DNA from: Hyphomonadaceae bacterium UKL13-1 | GTDB lineage: Bacteria; Pseudomonadota; Alphaproteobacteria; Caulobacterales; Aquidulcibacteraceae | Length of the DNA stretch: 64,000 bases | Reading direction: 5' to 3' | Assembly (NCBI GenBank): GCA_001602435.1 | Contig: CP012156.1 | Span: 888,001 to 952,000, forward strand | Part shown: positions 48,022 to 57,412 of the stretch, piece by piece | Position numbering within the stretch: the first letter of the stretch is position 1 | Layout: the number at the start of each line of letters is the position of its first letter | Notes under the pieces: model-generated | What the model was told of the DNA's origin: nothing | What the model saw: only the letters and a program-made list of their open reading frames with translations | The model's database searches: none | Translations under genes and position numbers: made by a program

Positions 48022-48618
48022 TTAGTTGGCGACTTGCCATTGGCCACGGTTGTCTCGGCACATCCAGACTTGTTGGCGCTCATAGAGGCCGTCTGGACGA
48101 CGCAGGGCAGCTTCGCCCCAACCGCACTCCTGACGGCTTACAACTGGGGGCGTATAAGTGGCTTGATAGGCCCGATCATCATCCCGGTGATGGCCCCGAC
48201 GGCTCGGACGATAATCGACGTAGCGATCATCTTTGGAATAGCCATAGTCTTGATAACCTTGATTGCGATAGCCTTCTTGGCGATCTTGGCGCTGATTGGG
48301 CTCGTAACCACGGTAGACTTGGTCATCGCAGGCTACGCGGCCTTTGGCGATTTGCGACCCAGCAACGGCGCCAACGACAGCACCAAGAACCGTGCCCTCT
48401 TTACGGGCGTTACGTCCGGCAATCTGCTTTCCGAGGACCGCACCGGCAACTGCACCAATGGCACCACCCGCCAAGCGATTATTGTTCAGGCTTTGCTGAC
48501 ACTCTTGCGAGACAGAGCCATAGTTACGATAGTTGTTGTCATAGGTTTGTGCGGAAGCAATGGCAGGGGCTGAAAGGGCCAGCGTTGCAGCCAAGCTTGA
48601 GAAAATCAATGTACGCAT
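48022..48618 (-). CDS. Secreted glycine-zipper protein with C-terminal CGW module (module C)
   Basis: This 198-residue exported protein has a signal peptide (cleaved after ASA, about residue 23), a glycine-zipper 2TM domain (about 47-90; GGAIGAVAGAVLGKQIAG, GTVLGAVVGAVAGSQIAK), a Tyr/Arg/Asp-rich linker (100-150) and the C-terminal CGW...RPDG...QQVWMC module. It combines the zipper of module A with the end of module B. Start ATG 48618 has AAGGAG 8 nt upstream. Confidence 0.75.
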   Translation of the reverse strand: MRTLIFSSLAATLALSAPAIASAQTYDNNYRNYGSVSQECQQSLNNNRLAGGAIGAVAGAVLGKQIAGRNARKEGTVLGAVVGAVAGSQIAKGRVACDDQVYRGYEPNQRQDRQEGYRNQGYQDYGYSKDDRYVDYRPSRRGHHRDDDRAYQATYTPPVVSRQECGWGEAALRRPDGLYERQQVWMCRDNRGQWQVAN

Positions 48619-48725
48619 CACGATGCTCCTTTACAGAGAAGACCCAAGGGATAGATGGGGGACAGGTGCAGGCCTTCTGTGAAAGCTAACTTGCAACTTC
48701 CTCCCTGAACGGCGCATGAGCAGAT

Positions 48726-49979
48726 ATGAACAAAAGCATTCAGGAAACACTCACGCTCAACATTGAGCATATTGGTGCACGTGGCGATGGCGTTTCGCGC
48801 GATCAGGATCGTGCGGTCCACGTGCCTTTCACTTTGCCCGGCGAACAGGTCGAAGCGAACCAGCGCGGCGATCGCGCGACATTGGTGAAGGTCTTGCAGC
48901 CTTCTGACGAACGGGTGGAGCCTGTTTGTGGCCACTTTAGCATCTGCGGTGGCTGTTCGCTGCAGCAATGGGCGGAAGGCCCTTATTTGGTCTGGAAGGC
49001 AGGCTTGGTAGAGCGGGCGCTGCAGCGCGTCGGGATAGAGGTTGCTCTGCCACCAACCCAGCCGGCTTGGGGCCAAGGGCGCAGGCGGGCGACCTTTCAT
49101 GGCAAGCACGCCGGGCCACGTTTTTTGTTCGGCTTCACCCAAGCCAAGACCCACCAGATTGAGCCGATCAGTGCCTGTCCTGTTTTGACTCCAGGCCTCA
49201 ATGCAGCCATTCCGCGCTTGGCAATTTTGGCTGAAGCTTTGGCACCAAAACAGGAAACGATTGATCTCCTCGTCACCGAAACGCCGGTAGGCCTTGATGT
49301 CGATGTTCGCAATGCAGGCCGAATTGATAAGTTCGAGCGTAAAGGCTTGGAACGCTTGGCCGCCTTGGCGGAGGCTGCCGCCATTGGTCGTCTGACGTTG
49401 CACGGCCAGACCGCTCTGACCCGCGTCACCCCGCGTGTAAAAATGGGGCAAGCGATTGTCGAATTGCCAGCCGGGGCGTTTTTACAGGCGACGCGCGCGG
49501 GCGAGGAGGCCTTGGCCGCCCGGGTGCTGAAGTGGACAGAAGGCCGCAAGCATGTCGCTGACCTGTTTGCTGGCATCGGTACCTTTGCCTTGCGCTTGAA
49601 AGACAAAGCCCTCGTGCGCGCCATTGAGTCTGACGTTCAGGCTGTCGCTGCGATGAAAAGAGCCTCAGACGGTTTGGCCGGTGGCAAGACGTTGATTGCC
49701 GAAGCGCGTGACCTGTTTCGGGCACCCTTGGCTCCTCTTGAGATGAAAGGCTTGGATGCCATTGTCTTTGATCCACCGCGCGCAGGCGCTGAAGCGCAAA
49801 GTGTCCAGATTGCCCGGTCCAAGATTGATCTGGTGGTCGCGATTTCGTGCGATCCGGCCAGCTTCGCTCGAGACGCCCGCATTTTGATCGACGGGGGTTA
49901 TCGCCTCGCTGAGATTGAGACCTTCGATCAATTCCGGTTCACGTCGCATGTCGAAATTGCGGCAAAGTTTGTGCGTTAG
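48726..49979 (+). CDS. Class I SAM-dependent RNA (uracil-5) methyltransferase, RlmD/TrmA family
   Basis: This 417-residue enzyme makes 5-methyluridine in rRNA or tRNA. It has an N-terminal TRAM-like domain (IEHIGARGDGVSRDQDRAVHVPFTLPGE), the iron-sulphur Cys cluster CGHFSICGGC, SAM motif I ADLFAGIGTFALRL and the catalytic Cys in AISCDPASFARD. The RNA target (U1939, U747 or U54) is not certain. It starts 108 bp from the divergent secreted-protein gene and is followed 6 bp later by the YcgN gene. Confidence 0.9.
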   Translation: MNKSIQETLTLNIEHIGARGDGVSRDQDRAVHVPFTLPGEQVEANQRGDRATLVKVLQPSDERVEPVCGHFSICGGCSLQQWAEGPYLVWKAGLVERALQRVGIEVALPPTQPAWGQGRRRATFHGKHAGPRFLFGFTQAKTHQIEPISACPVLTPGLNAAIPRLAILAEALAPKQETIDLLVTETPVGLDVDVRNAGRIDKFERKGLERLAALAEAAAIGRLTLHGQTALTRVTPRVKMGQAIVELPAGAFLQATRAGEEALAARVLKWTEGRKHVADLFAGIGTFALRLKDKALVRAIESDVQAVAAMKRASDGLAGGKTLIAEARDLFRAPLAPLEMKGLDAIVFDPPRAGAEAQSVQIARSKIDLVVAISCDPASFARDARILIDGGYRLAEIETFDQFRFTSHVEIAAKFVR

Positions 49980-49984
49980 ACCCG

Positions 49985-50431
49985 ATGCCTTTTTGGACCG
50001 ACACCAAACTTGCCGATATGACCGAAGCCCAATGGGAGAGCCTCTGCGATGGCTGTGGCAAGTGCTGCCTGATCCGTCTGGAAGATGAGGATACAGGCGA
50101 TATTCACACCACCGACGTGCATTGCAAATTGTTTGATTCAGGCTCCTGCCGCTGCAGCAATTACGACGCTCGCAAAACCCACGTCCCCGATTGCGTGAAG
50201 CTGACACCCGAAACATTGAGCGAGCTGACTTGGCTACCCATGACTTGCGCCTATCGACTGGTTCAAGAAGGCCGGCCTTTGTTTGACTGGCATCCTTTGG
50301 TGACTGGAGATCCAGATAGCGTTCATAAGGCTGGGATGAGCGTGCGGAACCAAACTGTGCCCGAAGGCAAAGTAAAGGTGCGTCACCTCGTTCGCCGGAT
50401 TAAAATTTGGCCCGGCGAGGAAGATGCCTAA
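49985..50431 (+). CDS. YcgN-family cysteine cluster protein
   Basis: This 148-residue member of the YcgN/UPF0260 family has the CxxCGKCCL motif (CDGCGKCCLIRLEDE) and further Cys (HCKLFDSGSCRCSNY, PDCVKL) that together form a metal-binding cluster. The function is unknown; it is common in Proteobacteria. It lies 6 bp after the RNA methyltransferase gene and is probably co-transcribed with it. Confidence 0.9.
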   Translation: MPFWTDTKLADMTEAQWESLCDGCGKCCLIRLEDEDTGDIHTTDVHCKLFDSGSCRCSNYDARKTHVPDCVKLTPETLSELTWLPMTCAYRLVQEGRPLFDWHPLVTGDPDSVHKAGMSVRNQTVPEGKVKVRHLVRRIKIWPGEEDA

Positions 50432-50435
50432 ATCC

Positions 50436-51374
50436 TCACAGGTCGCGCGCAGAGAACGTGTCGCAGCCCCGCAAATCTCCGCTTTCAAAGCCCTTTTTGA
50501 ACCAAGCCATGCGTTGGGCGCTGGTTCCATGTGTGAAACTGTCAGGCACCGCAAACCCTTGCGCGCGCTTTTGTAGGCGATCATCGCCAACCGCGCTCGC
50601 TGCCCCGAGCGCCTCTTCCATGTCGCCAGGCTCTAGGGCTTGGGCGATGTTGGACTGGGCAGCCCATAGGCCGGCATAGCAATCGGCCTGTAATTCGATG
50701 CGAACCGCAATGGAGTCGGCCCCTTTGTTTTGCCCCTGCTGACGCATTGCGCGATTGGCTTTAGGTAGAATACCCGTGACGTCTTGCACGTGGTGAGCGA
50801 CTTCATGGGCGATCACATAGGCTTGGGCGAAATCGCCTTTTGCCCCAAGCCCGCGGTCCATTTCTTCAAAGAAGCTCATGTCGAGATAGATTTTCTTGTT
50901 GCTGGGGCAGTAAAATGGCCCCGTTGAGGCGCTGGCTGTGCCGCAGGGCGAATCTGTTTGGTCATCAAACAATACCAAGGTCGCTGGGGTGTAAGTTGCC
51001 CCATTCTTGGAAAAATGGGCCGTCCAGAAGTCTTCGGTCGATCCCAAGACTGCTGCGACGCGATCAGCGGTCTCTGCTTCGCTACGGCTTGTATTGGCAT
51101 TTTGATCCAAGCCTTTCGGTGCTGCAGCTTCGGGCTGAAAACCACCCGATTGGCTGGGCGCGCCAGATCCTGCTCCCAAGATCGACATCAAGGTGCCCAT
51201 GGTATCGCCGCCACCAAAGAAGACCAGCAGCAAGACGACCACGATCATGGCTATGCCGCCCCTGCCGCGCAATGGCATGCGAGGGCCACCACCGCTACCA
51301 CCGCCTAGTCCGCCACCACCACCGCCGCGACGATCTTCAATATTGCTCGATCGGCGGATGTCATCCAAACGCAT
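50436..51374 (-). CDS. Neutral zinc metallopeptidase, YpfJ family
   Basis: This 312-residue protein has a Gly/Arg-rich cytoplasmic N-terminus, one membrane segment (about 40-60, GIAMIVVVLLLVFFGGG), then a periplasmic zinc-protease domain with HEVAHHV (about 190) and the further Glu ligand in the following helices (ELQADCYAG). The family motif FYCPSNKKIYLDMSFFEEM is present. It converges with the YcgN gene with 4 bp between the stops. Confidence 0.9.
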   Translation of the reverse strand: MRLDDIRRSSNIEDRRGGGGGGLGGGSGGGPRMPLRGRGGIAMIVVVLLLVFFGGGDTMGTLMSILGAGSGAPSQSGGFQPEAAAPKGLDQNANTSRSEAETADRVAAVLGSTEDFWTAHFSKNGATYTPATLVLFDDQTDSPCGTASASTGPFYCPSNKKIYLDMSFFEEMDRGLGAKGDFAQAYVIAHEVAHHVQDVTGILPKANRAMRQQGQNKGADSIAVRIELQADCYAGLWAAQSNIAQALEPGDMEEALGAASAVGDDRLQKRAQGFAVPDSFTHGTSAQRMAWFKKGFESGDLRGCDTFSARDL

Positions 51375-51466
51375 GGCGTGCCCCTTCTAATCACTTGGCC
51401 CAATACTACGGCGGCTTACACTTAACCCCCTTGCCACTGGCTCGCGCAAGCCCTTGAAGTGCGACT

Positions 51467-52162
51467 ATGACCTCTCCACCGCTTTCCATTGTTATCCCAA
51501 CCTTGAACGCGATGCCCAGACTGGCAGATTGCCTCGCTACTTTAGTGGCCGGATTAGGCGCTGGCCTTGTCCGAGATGTCGTCATAGTGGATGCGAGTTC
51601 ATCCGATCAAGGTGCGGAACTTGCGCTCGATATGGGCTGCACTGTTCTGCAAGTTGGGTCTGCGGGTCGTGGCCGTGGGCAACAATTGGCTGCAGGGGCT
51701 ATCGCCGCCAAGGGCGACTGGATCTTGTTCCTGCATGGCGATTCCGTGCCGTTGGAAGGTTGGATTGCCGCTTGTCAGGCCCATATCGCGACGGCCCCGC
51801 GCCAAGCGGCCTATTTTCGCCTGGACTTTGATGCGCATGAGGCTCCAGCCCGCCGGATTGCCTTCTGGGCCAATTTGCGTGCCCGCCTGTTCGGTCTGCC
51901 TTACGGAGACCAAGGGCTTTTGATCTCGAGGAGCATGTACGAAGCTGTGGGCGGGTTTCAGCCAATTGCATTGATGGAGGACGTCGATATGGTGCGGAAG
52001 CTGGGCAAAGCGCGTTTGCGTGCCTTGCCTGCCTCGGTTCAGACCAGCGCTGAGCGATATCGTCGTGGCGGCTGGTTGTTCGTCCCTTTGCGCAACATAA
52101 TGCTTCTGGCTGCCTTTTTGTGTGGGATTTCGCCAGATCGGATCAAGGGCTGGTATCGGTGA
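51467..52162 (+). CDS. Family 2 glycosyltransferase of the arsenosugar type (TIGR04283)
   Basis: This 231-residue GT-A glycosyltransferase has the start LSIVIPTLNAMPRLADCL, the DxD-like region FLHGDSVPLE and the acceptor segment ALMEDVDMVRKL. The same family occurs in arsenosugar gene sets, next to the TIGR04282 family; here the partner follows with a 4-bp overlap (GTGA). No arsM or radical-SAM partner is in the window. The function could also be glycolipid or polysaccharide synthesis. Confidence 0.8.
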   Translation: MTSPPLSIVIPTLNAMPRLADCLATLVAGLGAGLVRDVVIVDASSSDQGAELALDMGCTVLQVGSAGRGRGQQLAAGAIAAKGDWILFLHGDSVPLEGWIAACQAHIATAPRQAAYFRLDFDAHEAPARRIAFWANLRARLFGLPYGDQGLLISRSMYEAVGGFQPIALMEDVDMVRKLGKARLRALPASVQTSAERYRRGGWLFVPLRNIMLLAAFLCGISPDRIKGWYR

Positions 52163-52752
52163 AGCCAAAGCTACTTATCTTCGCAAAGTCGCCGCGCATG
52201 GGGCTTGCCAAAACGCGTTTGGCTCAAGGGGTGGGTAAGGTGGCAGCTTGGCGGACAAAAAGGCGCTTGGACGCTTTTACCTGCAGAGTAGCCCGCTCAA
52301 CAGGGTGGGAAACCCTGCTGGCGGTCGCGCCCCAGAAAGACTTGGACGCACGATTTCCCGGTGCTTGGCCTTCTGATCTGCGGCGGGTAGGGCAGGGACA
52401 AGGCGATTTGGGGCAGCGCATGGCGCGCGCTTTGGTGGCGTTTGGCCGAGTGCCTGTTTGTATCATTGGATCCGATTTACCAGATTTGAAACGGGCAGAT
52501 TTGGTTCAAGCCTTCTACGCCTTAAAGCGGGCAGACGTTGTTTTGGGGCCTGCGACAGATGGCGGCTATTGGCTGATCGGCATGGCCCCGCGGGCTGCTC
52601 GCCGCGCCTACCTTGCCCCAGTGCGTTGGTCGAGCCCACATACTTTAGCGGACACATTGGCTTGTTTGCCAGCCACTTGGCGGATCGCTTTTCTGCGCGA
52701 GCTTGAAGATGTCGATGATGTTGCCAGCCTGAAGCGTTCAACGCAGCGATAA
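52159..52752 (+). CDS. TIGR04282/DUF2064 family nucleotidyltransferase-like protein
   Basis: This 197-residue protein is related to CofC-type guanylyltransferases, linked to arsenosugar synthesis by TIGR04282. It has the start LLIFAKSPRMGLAKTRLA, the central GSDLPDL motif and GPATDGGYWLIG. The start is GTG 52159, overlapping the upstream stop by 4 bp. Its 3' end overlaps the convergent transglycosylase gene by 15 bp. Confidence 0.8.
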   Translation: MKPKLLIFAKSPRMGLAKTRLAQGVGKVAAWRTKRRLDAFTCRVARSTGWETLLAVAPQKDLDARFPGAWPSDLRRVGQGQGDLGQRMARALVAFGRVPVCIIGSDLPDLKRADLVQAFYALKRADVVLGPATDGGYWLIGMAPRAARRAYLAPVRWSSPHTLADTLACLPATWRIAFLRELEDVDDVASLKRSTQR

Positions 52753-54525
52753 GGCACCAGAGTTCGCAAAACTGGCAGACCCCGTCGCCCCAGTCGTGCC
52801 GCTCGTGCTTGTCGACGTGACGGCACTGAACCTGACATTCGTGCTGGCTAGACGGGGATTATCCTGCGGCTCATATGTAGGCGCAAGGCCACGAGCCAGT
52901 TTTTCAAGGCTTGGTGCACGTTGGCCAAAGCGGCGATGGTATATCCACATATTGCTCATTACCCGTTCGGCATAGACACGGGCTTGACCGTTTGGAGCGG
53001 CCTCCATGAACATCAAGGTGTCTTCCGCGCCCTTCACGCTGGCGCTCCAGCGCGCCACATTTCCAGGACCCGCATTATAGGCCATGAACGTGCGCGTCAG
53101 GCAGTTGGACACAACGCCCATCGCCATCATCTTTTCAAGATAAGCCTCACCTAAAGTCACGTTTAACGTGGTATCATTCAGCAATCGCGGATTGCTCGCC
53201 AAATCGCGCCTGCCCGTCATCCAAGCAGCAGTTCTAGGCATCACCTGCATCAGTCCGCGCGCACCGGCATAGGATTTCGCATTCGTATCGAACTTCGATT
53301 CCTGGCGCATCACCGCCAAAATAACGGCACGGTCTAGGACAAATTCGCCACCAACTGGGCGGAATTGGTCCGGGATGGGGTAAAGCGCTGCTAACGCCGC
53401 CGCAGACGATGACTGCGCTATCCGTTCGGCTACAGGGCCGAGATCGAGGCTGCGCGCCACGGCCAGATAACCGAGATCGTCCTCAGACCGCGCTCGGCTC
53501 CAACTATTGAACAATTCCGCCTCAGCATCGGACACACGACCAATTTCTTTCAAGGCGACAGCACGACGAACGCCGGGATCAGCGCGCATTAAACGCGTTG
53601 CGCGATCCTTCTCGTCTTGGGCCTGCGGGATTTTCAAAGTCTCCCAGCGACCGAGCCGTGCCAGTGCCAATTGCCCATAAAAAGTCAGAGGGCTGGAAGC
53701 GGCTTGTTCCAAAAAGGATTGTGTCTTGGCCTTGTCGCCCAGCTTTTCAGACGCGCGCGCGGCCCAAAAAGCACCAGACGAACGCGCCCAATCGTCGCTT
53801 GCATTCCAATTTGCTGCTGCCGTAAACAAGGTTTGCGCGGTGGCAAAATCACCCAAGCGATAAGCCGCCAGGCCACCAATCCAACCGGCCTGCCCCGATT
53901 GTGGGCCATTCACCGCCTCGCGTGCCATAGCCAAAGCGGTTTCATCGTCGCCCGCATAGAAGCGTGCCGCCAAGGCGTCAATTTGAGCGCGGTCTGCGCG
54001 GGTTGCCCCTTGCCCAATTGGCACAGAAATAAAACTTGGCTCGCTCACGGCCCCCATCGAGCGACGGGTTGGTACAGGATCTGGCCGTTTTAGCTTAAAG
54101 GGTGTGGGCACTACGCCCATGATCCGCGCGGCCTGAATGGCATCTTCTTGTGCTTCTTGAGCGCGCTCATAAACAGCGCCTGCGCCTGCCACATCGCCCC
54201 AACGCTCAAGCCAAGCAGCCATTGCTGGCAAATCAGGTGGCGTGGCTGTCGCAATGAGGCGTGCCCGCTCAACATGTGGCTTCAAGGTGCCATCGGAAAT
54301 CGTCGGCAATAGGTCTTCTAGGACGCCCTTCTGATTGGTGGCCGCAGCTGTAAAGGCTTTTCGGTAATTGGCTTCATCGCTGCTGGTCAGGACATCAGGG
54401 CCAGCTACCGTGCCGCGCAAAGCGGGGACAGTAGAGGTTGTTTGGGCTAAAGCCGTCGTAGAAGCGCCAGCTAGGGCAAAGCAGCCCATTGCCAAAATTG
54501 GCATCAGTAATCGCCGCTTGCGCAC
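52738..54525 (-). CDS. Soluble lytic murein transglycosylase (Slt70-like)
   Basis: This 595-residue periplasmic enzyme cleaves peptidoglycan and releases 1,6-anhydromuropeptides. It has a signal peptide after a basic start (RKRRLLMPILAMGCFALAGASTTALA), a long helical U/L-type superhelix (about 60-400), and the SLT domain near 410-540 with the catalytic Glu in RQESKFD, GLMQVMP and AYNAGPGNV. A poorly ordered Ser/Thr/Gly tail ends the protein. The start is taken as GTG 54525; the frame extends to 54675 but lacks support. Confidence 0.88.
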   Translation of the reverse strand: MRKRRLLMPILAMGCFALAGASTTALAQTTSTVPALRGTVAGPDVLTSSDEANYRKAFTAAATNQKGVLEDLLPTISDGTLKPHVERARLIATATPPDLPAMAAWLERWGDVAGAGAVYERAQEAQEDAIQAARIMGVVPTPFKLKRPDPVPTRRSMGAVSEPSFISVPIGQGATRADRAQIDALAARFYAGDDETALAMAREAVNGPQSGQAGWIGGLAAYRLGDFATAQTLFTAAANWNASDDWARSSGAFWAARASEKLGDKAKTQSFLEQAASSPLTFYGQLALARLGRWETLKIPQAQDEKDRATRLMRADPGVRRAVALKEIGRVSDAEAELFNSWSRARSEDDLGYLAVARSLDLGPVAERIAQSSSAAALAALYPIPDQFRPVGGEFVLDRAVILAVMRQESKFDTNAKSYAGARGLMQVMPRTAAWMTGRRDLASNPRLLNDTTLNVTLGEAYLEKMMAMGVVSNCLTRTFMAYNAGPGNVARWSASVKGAEDTLMFMEAAPNGQARVYAERVMSNMWIYHRRFGQRAPSLEKLARGLAPTYEPQDNPRLASTNVRFSAVTSTSTSGTTGATGSASFANSGALSLR

Positions 54526-54698
54526 ACCAATCTGAGTAATGCCACATTGGGTCAAATCATCTGGGCCTTTCGCCGAAGTGCTTGATAAACTTTGGAAGTC
54601 CCGAAGTGTCTCAAACCAACTTGCCTGCTTGCCCCGACCAGTTCTGGTCAGAGGTCCATGAAGCCCGGGGACCATCTTGAGAGGTCGAATGGGCAGAT

Positions 54699-55553
54699 TT
54701 ACGTGCCTTTTGCCCCGTTTCTGCCCCGTGTGGCAACGCCCAAAGCTGAGATTTTCTGTTCAAATCTTAATAAATCTTGCCAAGCGAGCGCTTTGTCGCG
54801 CGGTCTGTTCAACAGATAGGCAGGCGAAAACAGGCATTGCGCATAGGCAGAAGATCCCTTCGCGTTGTCGCCAAGCCCGTAATCAAAAGACCGATTACGT
54901 AGCTTCATGATGCTGTCGGAGGTGCTCAACAGGGTCTGGGCGGTCAAGCCACCCACCATCAAAACGGCCTTGGGGGCCGCGAGCTCAATATGGCGCACCA
55001 GAAAAGGTCGGCAAAGCGCTACTTCTTCTGCGGTCGGGTTTCGGTTGCCGGGCGGCCGCCATGGAATGAGGCAGGTTAGATAACTGTCGTGCTGGCGATC
55101 GAGCCCAATACTGGCTAACATTTTCGTGAGTAACTCGCCTTCGGGACCCTGAAACGGCTTTCCGATTTCATCGTCTTCGCGACCAGCCGTTTCGCCAATC
55201 ACCATGATTTCCGCTTCGGCGCGGCCATCGGCGAACACGGTGGTGCGTGCATTCGCCTTCAGCCCGCAACCATCAAAGCTCTCCAAGGCTTTATAAAGGG
55301 CATCCAAACTCGTGCAGGATTGAGCAAGGCGTTGGGCTTCTGCCAGCGCGTCGACTGGCTTTTTGGCGGTATTCACGCGCGCTGGCGTGATTTTGGCTTC
55401 GGGAACTGGGGTTTCGACGGCTTGTCGTTGTACGGCCTGCGCGCGTGCACGCTGGACAGGGCCAAGGTCAAACGGCTCCAGTCCCGCCAGCTCCCACCAT
55501 TGCGCCAGCGCTTGGGCAGCGGTTTCAACTGTTAAACTTGGGCGTACATGCAT
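54699..55553 (-). CDS. Uracil-DNA glycosylase family 4-like protein
   Basis: This 284-residue DNA-repair protein of the UDG superfamily has an N-terminal extension (1 to about 80), the GCGLKANARTTVFADG segment, motif 1 as IGETAGREDDEIGKPF, the PWRPPGNRNPT stretch, and the end region FSPAYLLNRP. Family 4 usually has GEAPG and HPA; here they read GETAG and SPA. The iron-sulphur Cys pattern is reduced. It may be a weakly active or specialised enzyme. It starts 181 bp from the divergent ETF-QO gene. Confidence 0.8.
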   Translation of the reverse strand: MHVRPSLTVETAAQALAQWWELAGLEPFDLGPVQRARAQAVQRQAVETPVPEAKITPARVNTAKKPVDALAEAQRLAQSCTSLDALYKALESFDGCGLKANARTTVFADGRAEAEIMVIGETAGREDDEIGKPFQGPEGELLTKMLASIGLDRQHDSYLTCLIPWRPPGNRNPTAEEVALCRPFLVRHIELAAPKAVLMVGGLTAQTLLSTSDSIMKLRNRSFDYGLGDNAKGSSAYAQCLFSPAYLLNRPRDKALAWQDLLRFEQKISALGVATRGRNGAKGT

Positions 55554-55734
55554 GCGTTCAGCATTCCTATCGCAGACTTTGCGGCGGTTTGGGCGCCTAA
55601 CTGGTCTTGACCTTCGTCCTTTAAGACCTCGATAAGCATTCGTGAGGCTGATGACAAAGGCAATCTGAAATTTGTCCTCATGCGATAACAGTCTAACTGA
55701 TCCATGCAGGGCCTAGGCGAAAAGGGGAGTGACG

Positions 55735-57396
55735 ATGGCTTTTGACGCGATTGAGCGTGAATCGATGGAATATGACGTCCTGATCATTGGTGCTGGGCCT
55801 GCAGGCTTGGCAGCTGCGATCCGTTTAAAACAGCTCAATGCTGACTTAGCTGTCGCGGTGCTGGAAAAAGGCGGCGAGGTTGGTGCCCATATTCTCTCCG
55901 GCGTTGTTGTCGACCCCAAAGCTTTGGACGAATTGTTGCCTGAGTGGCGCGAAGCGCCAGATCGGCCCCTGACCACGCAAGTGGAGAAAGATGAGCTGAA
56001 GCTTTTGGGTCAAGCGGGCAGCCTGCCATTGCCTAATTTCATCATGCCACCGTTGATGAATAATCACGGCAATTTCATCGGCTCGCTTGGCAATGTCTGC
56101 CGCTGGTTGGGTGCCAAGGCAGAGGAATTGGGCGTGGAGATCTATCCAGGTTTTGCCGCCGCTGAAGTCGTTTATGATGAAGCCGGTGCCGTTAAAGGCG
56201 TGCAGGTTGGTGATATGGGCATCACGCGCGAAGGTGAAATGGGTCCAGACTTCACCCCCGGCATCAATATTTTTGCCAAATATACTCTGATCGGCGAGGG
56301 CGTCCGTGGTTCGCTCGCTAAGCAGATCATCGCCAAATACAGCCTCGACGAAGGCAAAGAGCCCCAGAAATACGGCATTGGCCTAAAGGAAGTTTGGCAG
56401 GTCGCGCCAGAAAAGCACAAGCCTGGCCTTGTTCAGCACGCTTTTGGTTGGCCGTTGGACTGGAGCACAGGCGGTGGCTCCTTCCTTTATCATTGGGGCG
56501 ATAATCTGGTCTCCGTCGGCTATGTGGTTCACTTGAATTACAAGAACCCTTGGCTGAGCCCATTTGATGAATTCCAGCGCTTTAAACAGCATCCTGATGT
56601 CCGCCCAACTTTTGAAGGTGGCAAGCGCTTGTCTTACGGCGCGCGTGCTATCACCGAAGGCGGTCTACAATCGGTACCTAAATTACCATTCCCCGGCGGG
56701 GCCTTGATTGGCTGCTCGGCAGGCTTTGTAAACGTGCCCCGCATTAAGGGCAGTCATAATGCGATGAAGACCGGCATGCTGGCCGCTGAGACGGTAGCAG
56801 CGGCGATTGCGGCGGGTCGGTCTGGCGACGTGCTGGAAGAGTATCAGGCCGCCTATGAAGCCAGCTGGGTCTATAAGGACTTGGAGCTGGTCCGCAACGT
56901 GAAGCCACTTCTGAGCAAGTTTGGCACCCTGATCGGTTTGCCTCTCGGCGGTATCGATATGTGGTGCACCACCGTATTTGGCGGCTGGTCACCGTTTGGC
57001 ACGCAGAAGCACGGCAAAACCGACGCTGCCAGTCTGTTGCCTGCTGATCAATGCCCGAAGATTGAGTATCCAAAGCCTGATGGTGTAGTCAGCTTTGACA
57101 AGCTGTCCTCGGTCTTCTTGTCCAATACCAATCACGAAGAAAATCAGCCAATCCATTTGAAAGTCGCCGACCTTGCGCTTCAAAAGTCGAGTGAATTGGA
57201 TGTCTTTGCCGGGCCTTCAAACCGCTATTGTCCTGCGGGCGTTTATGAGTGGGTCGAAGATGGGGCAGGAAAGCGCTTCCAGATCAATGCGCAGAATTGC
57301 GTCCATTGCAAAACTTGCGACATCAAGGACCCGAACCAGAACATCACTTGGACCACGCCGCAGGGTGGGGAAGGGCCAATCTACCAGAATATGTAG
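55735..57396 (+). CDS. Electron transfer flavoprotein-ubiquinone oxidoreductase (ETF-QO)
   Basis: This 553-residue FAD/[4Fe-4S] enzyme passes electrons from ETF to ubiquinone, thus coupling acyl-CoA dehydrogenases to respiration. It has the FAD-binding GAGPAGLAAAIRL, KGSHNAMKTGMLAAE in the middle, and the C-terminal cluster ligands CPAGVYE and CVHCKTCDIKDP. GGGAG 5 nt upstream supports ATG 55735 over GTG 55729. The gene is followed by two TPR genes and ispE. Confidence 0.94.
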   Translation: MAFDAIERESMEYDVLIIGAGPAGLAAAIRLKQLNADLAVAVLEKGGEVGAHILSGVVVDPKALDELLPEWREAPDRPLTTQVEKDELKLLGQAGSLPLPNFIMPPLMNNHGNFIGSLGNVCRWLGAKAEELGVEIYPGFAAAEVVYDEAGAVKGVQVGDMGITREGEMGPDFTPGINIFAKYTLIGEGVRGSLAKQIIAKYSLDEGKEPQKYGIGLKEVWQVAPEKHKPGLVQHAFGWPLDWSTGGGSFLYHWGDNLVSVGYVVHLNYKNPWLSPFDEFQRFKQHPDVRPTFEGGKRLSYGARAITEGGLQSVPKLPFPGGALIGCSAGFVNVPRIKGSHNAMKTGMLAAETVAAAIAAGRSGDVLEEYQAAYEASWVYKDLELVRNVKPLLSKFGTLIGLPLGGIDMWCTTVFGGWSPFGTQKHGKTDAASLLPADQCPKIEYPKPDGVVSFDKLSSVFLSNTNHEENQPIHLKVADLALQKSSELDVFAGPSNRYCPAGVYEWVEDGAGKRFQINAQNCVHCKTCDIKDPNQNITWTTPQGGEGPIYQNM

Positions 57397-57412
57397 CGTT
57401 GAGCTGAACATC

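Noticed and set aside
48618..49451. Long minus-strand open frame opposite the RNA methyltransferase gene
   Set aside because: It is a shadow of a strongly supported gene; no family motifs and no ribosome-binding site.
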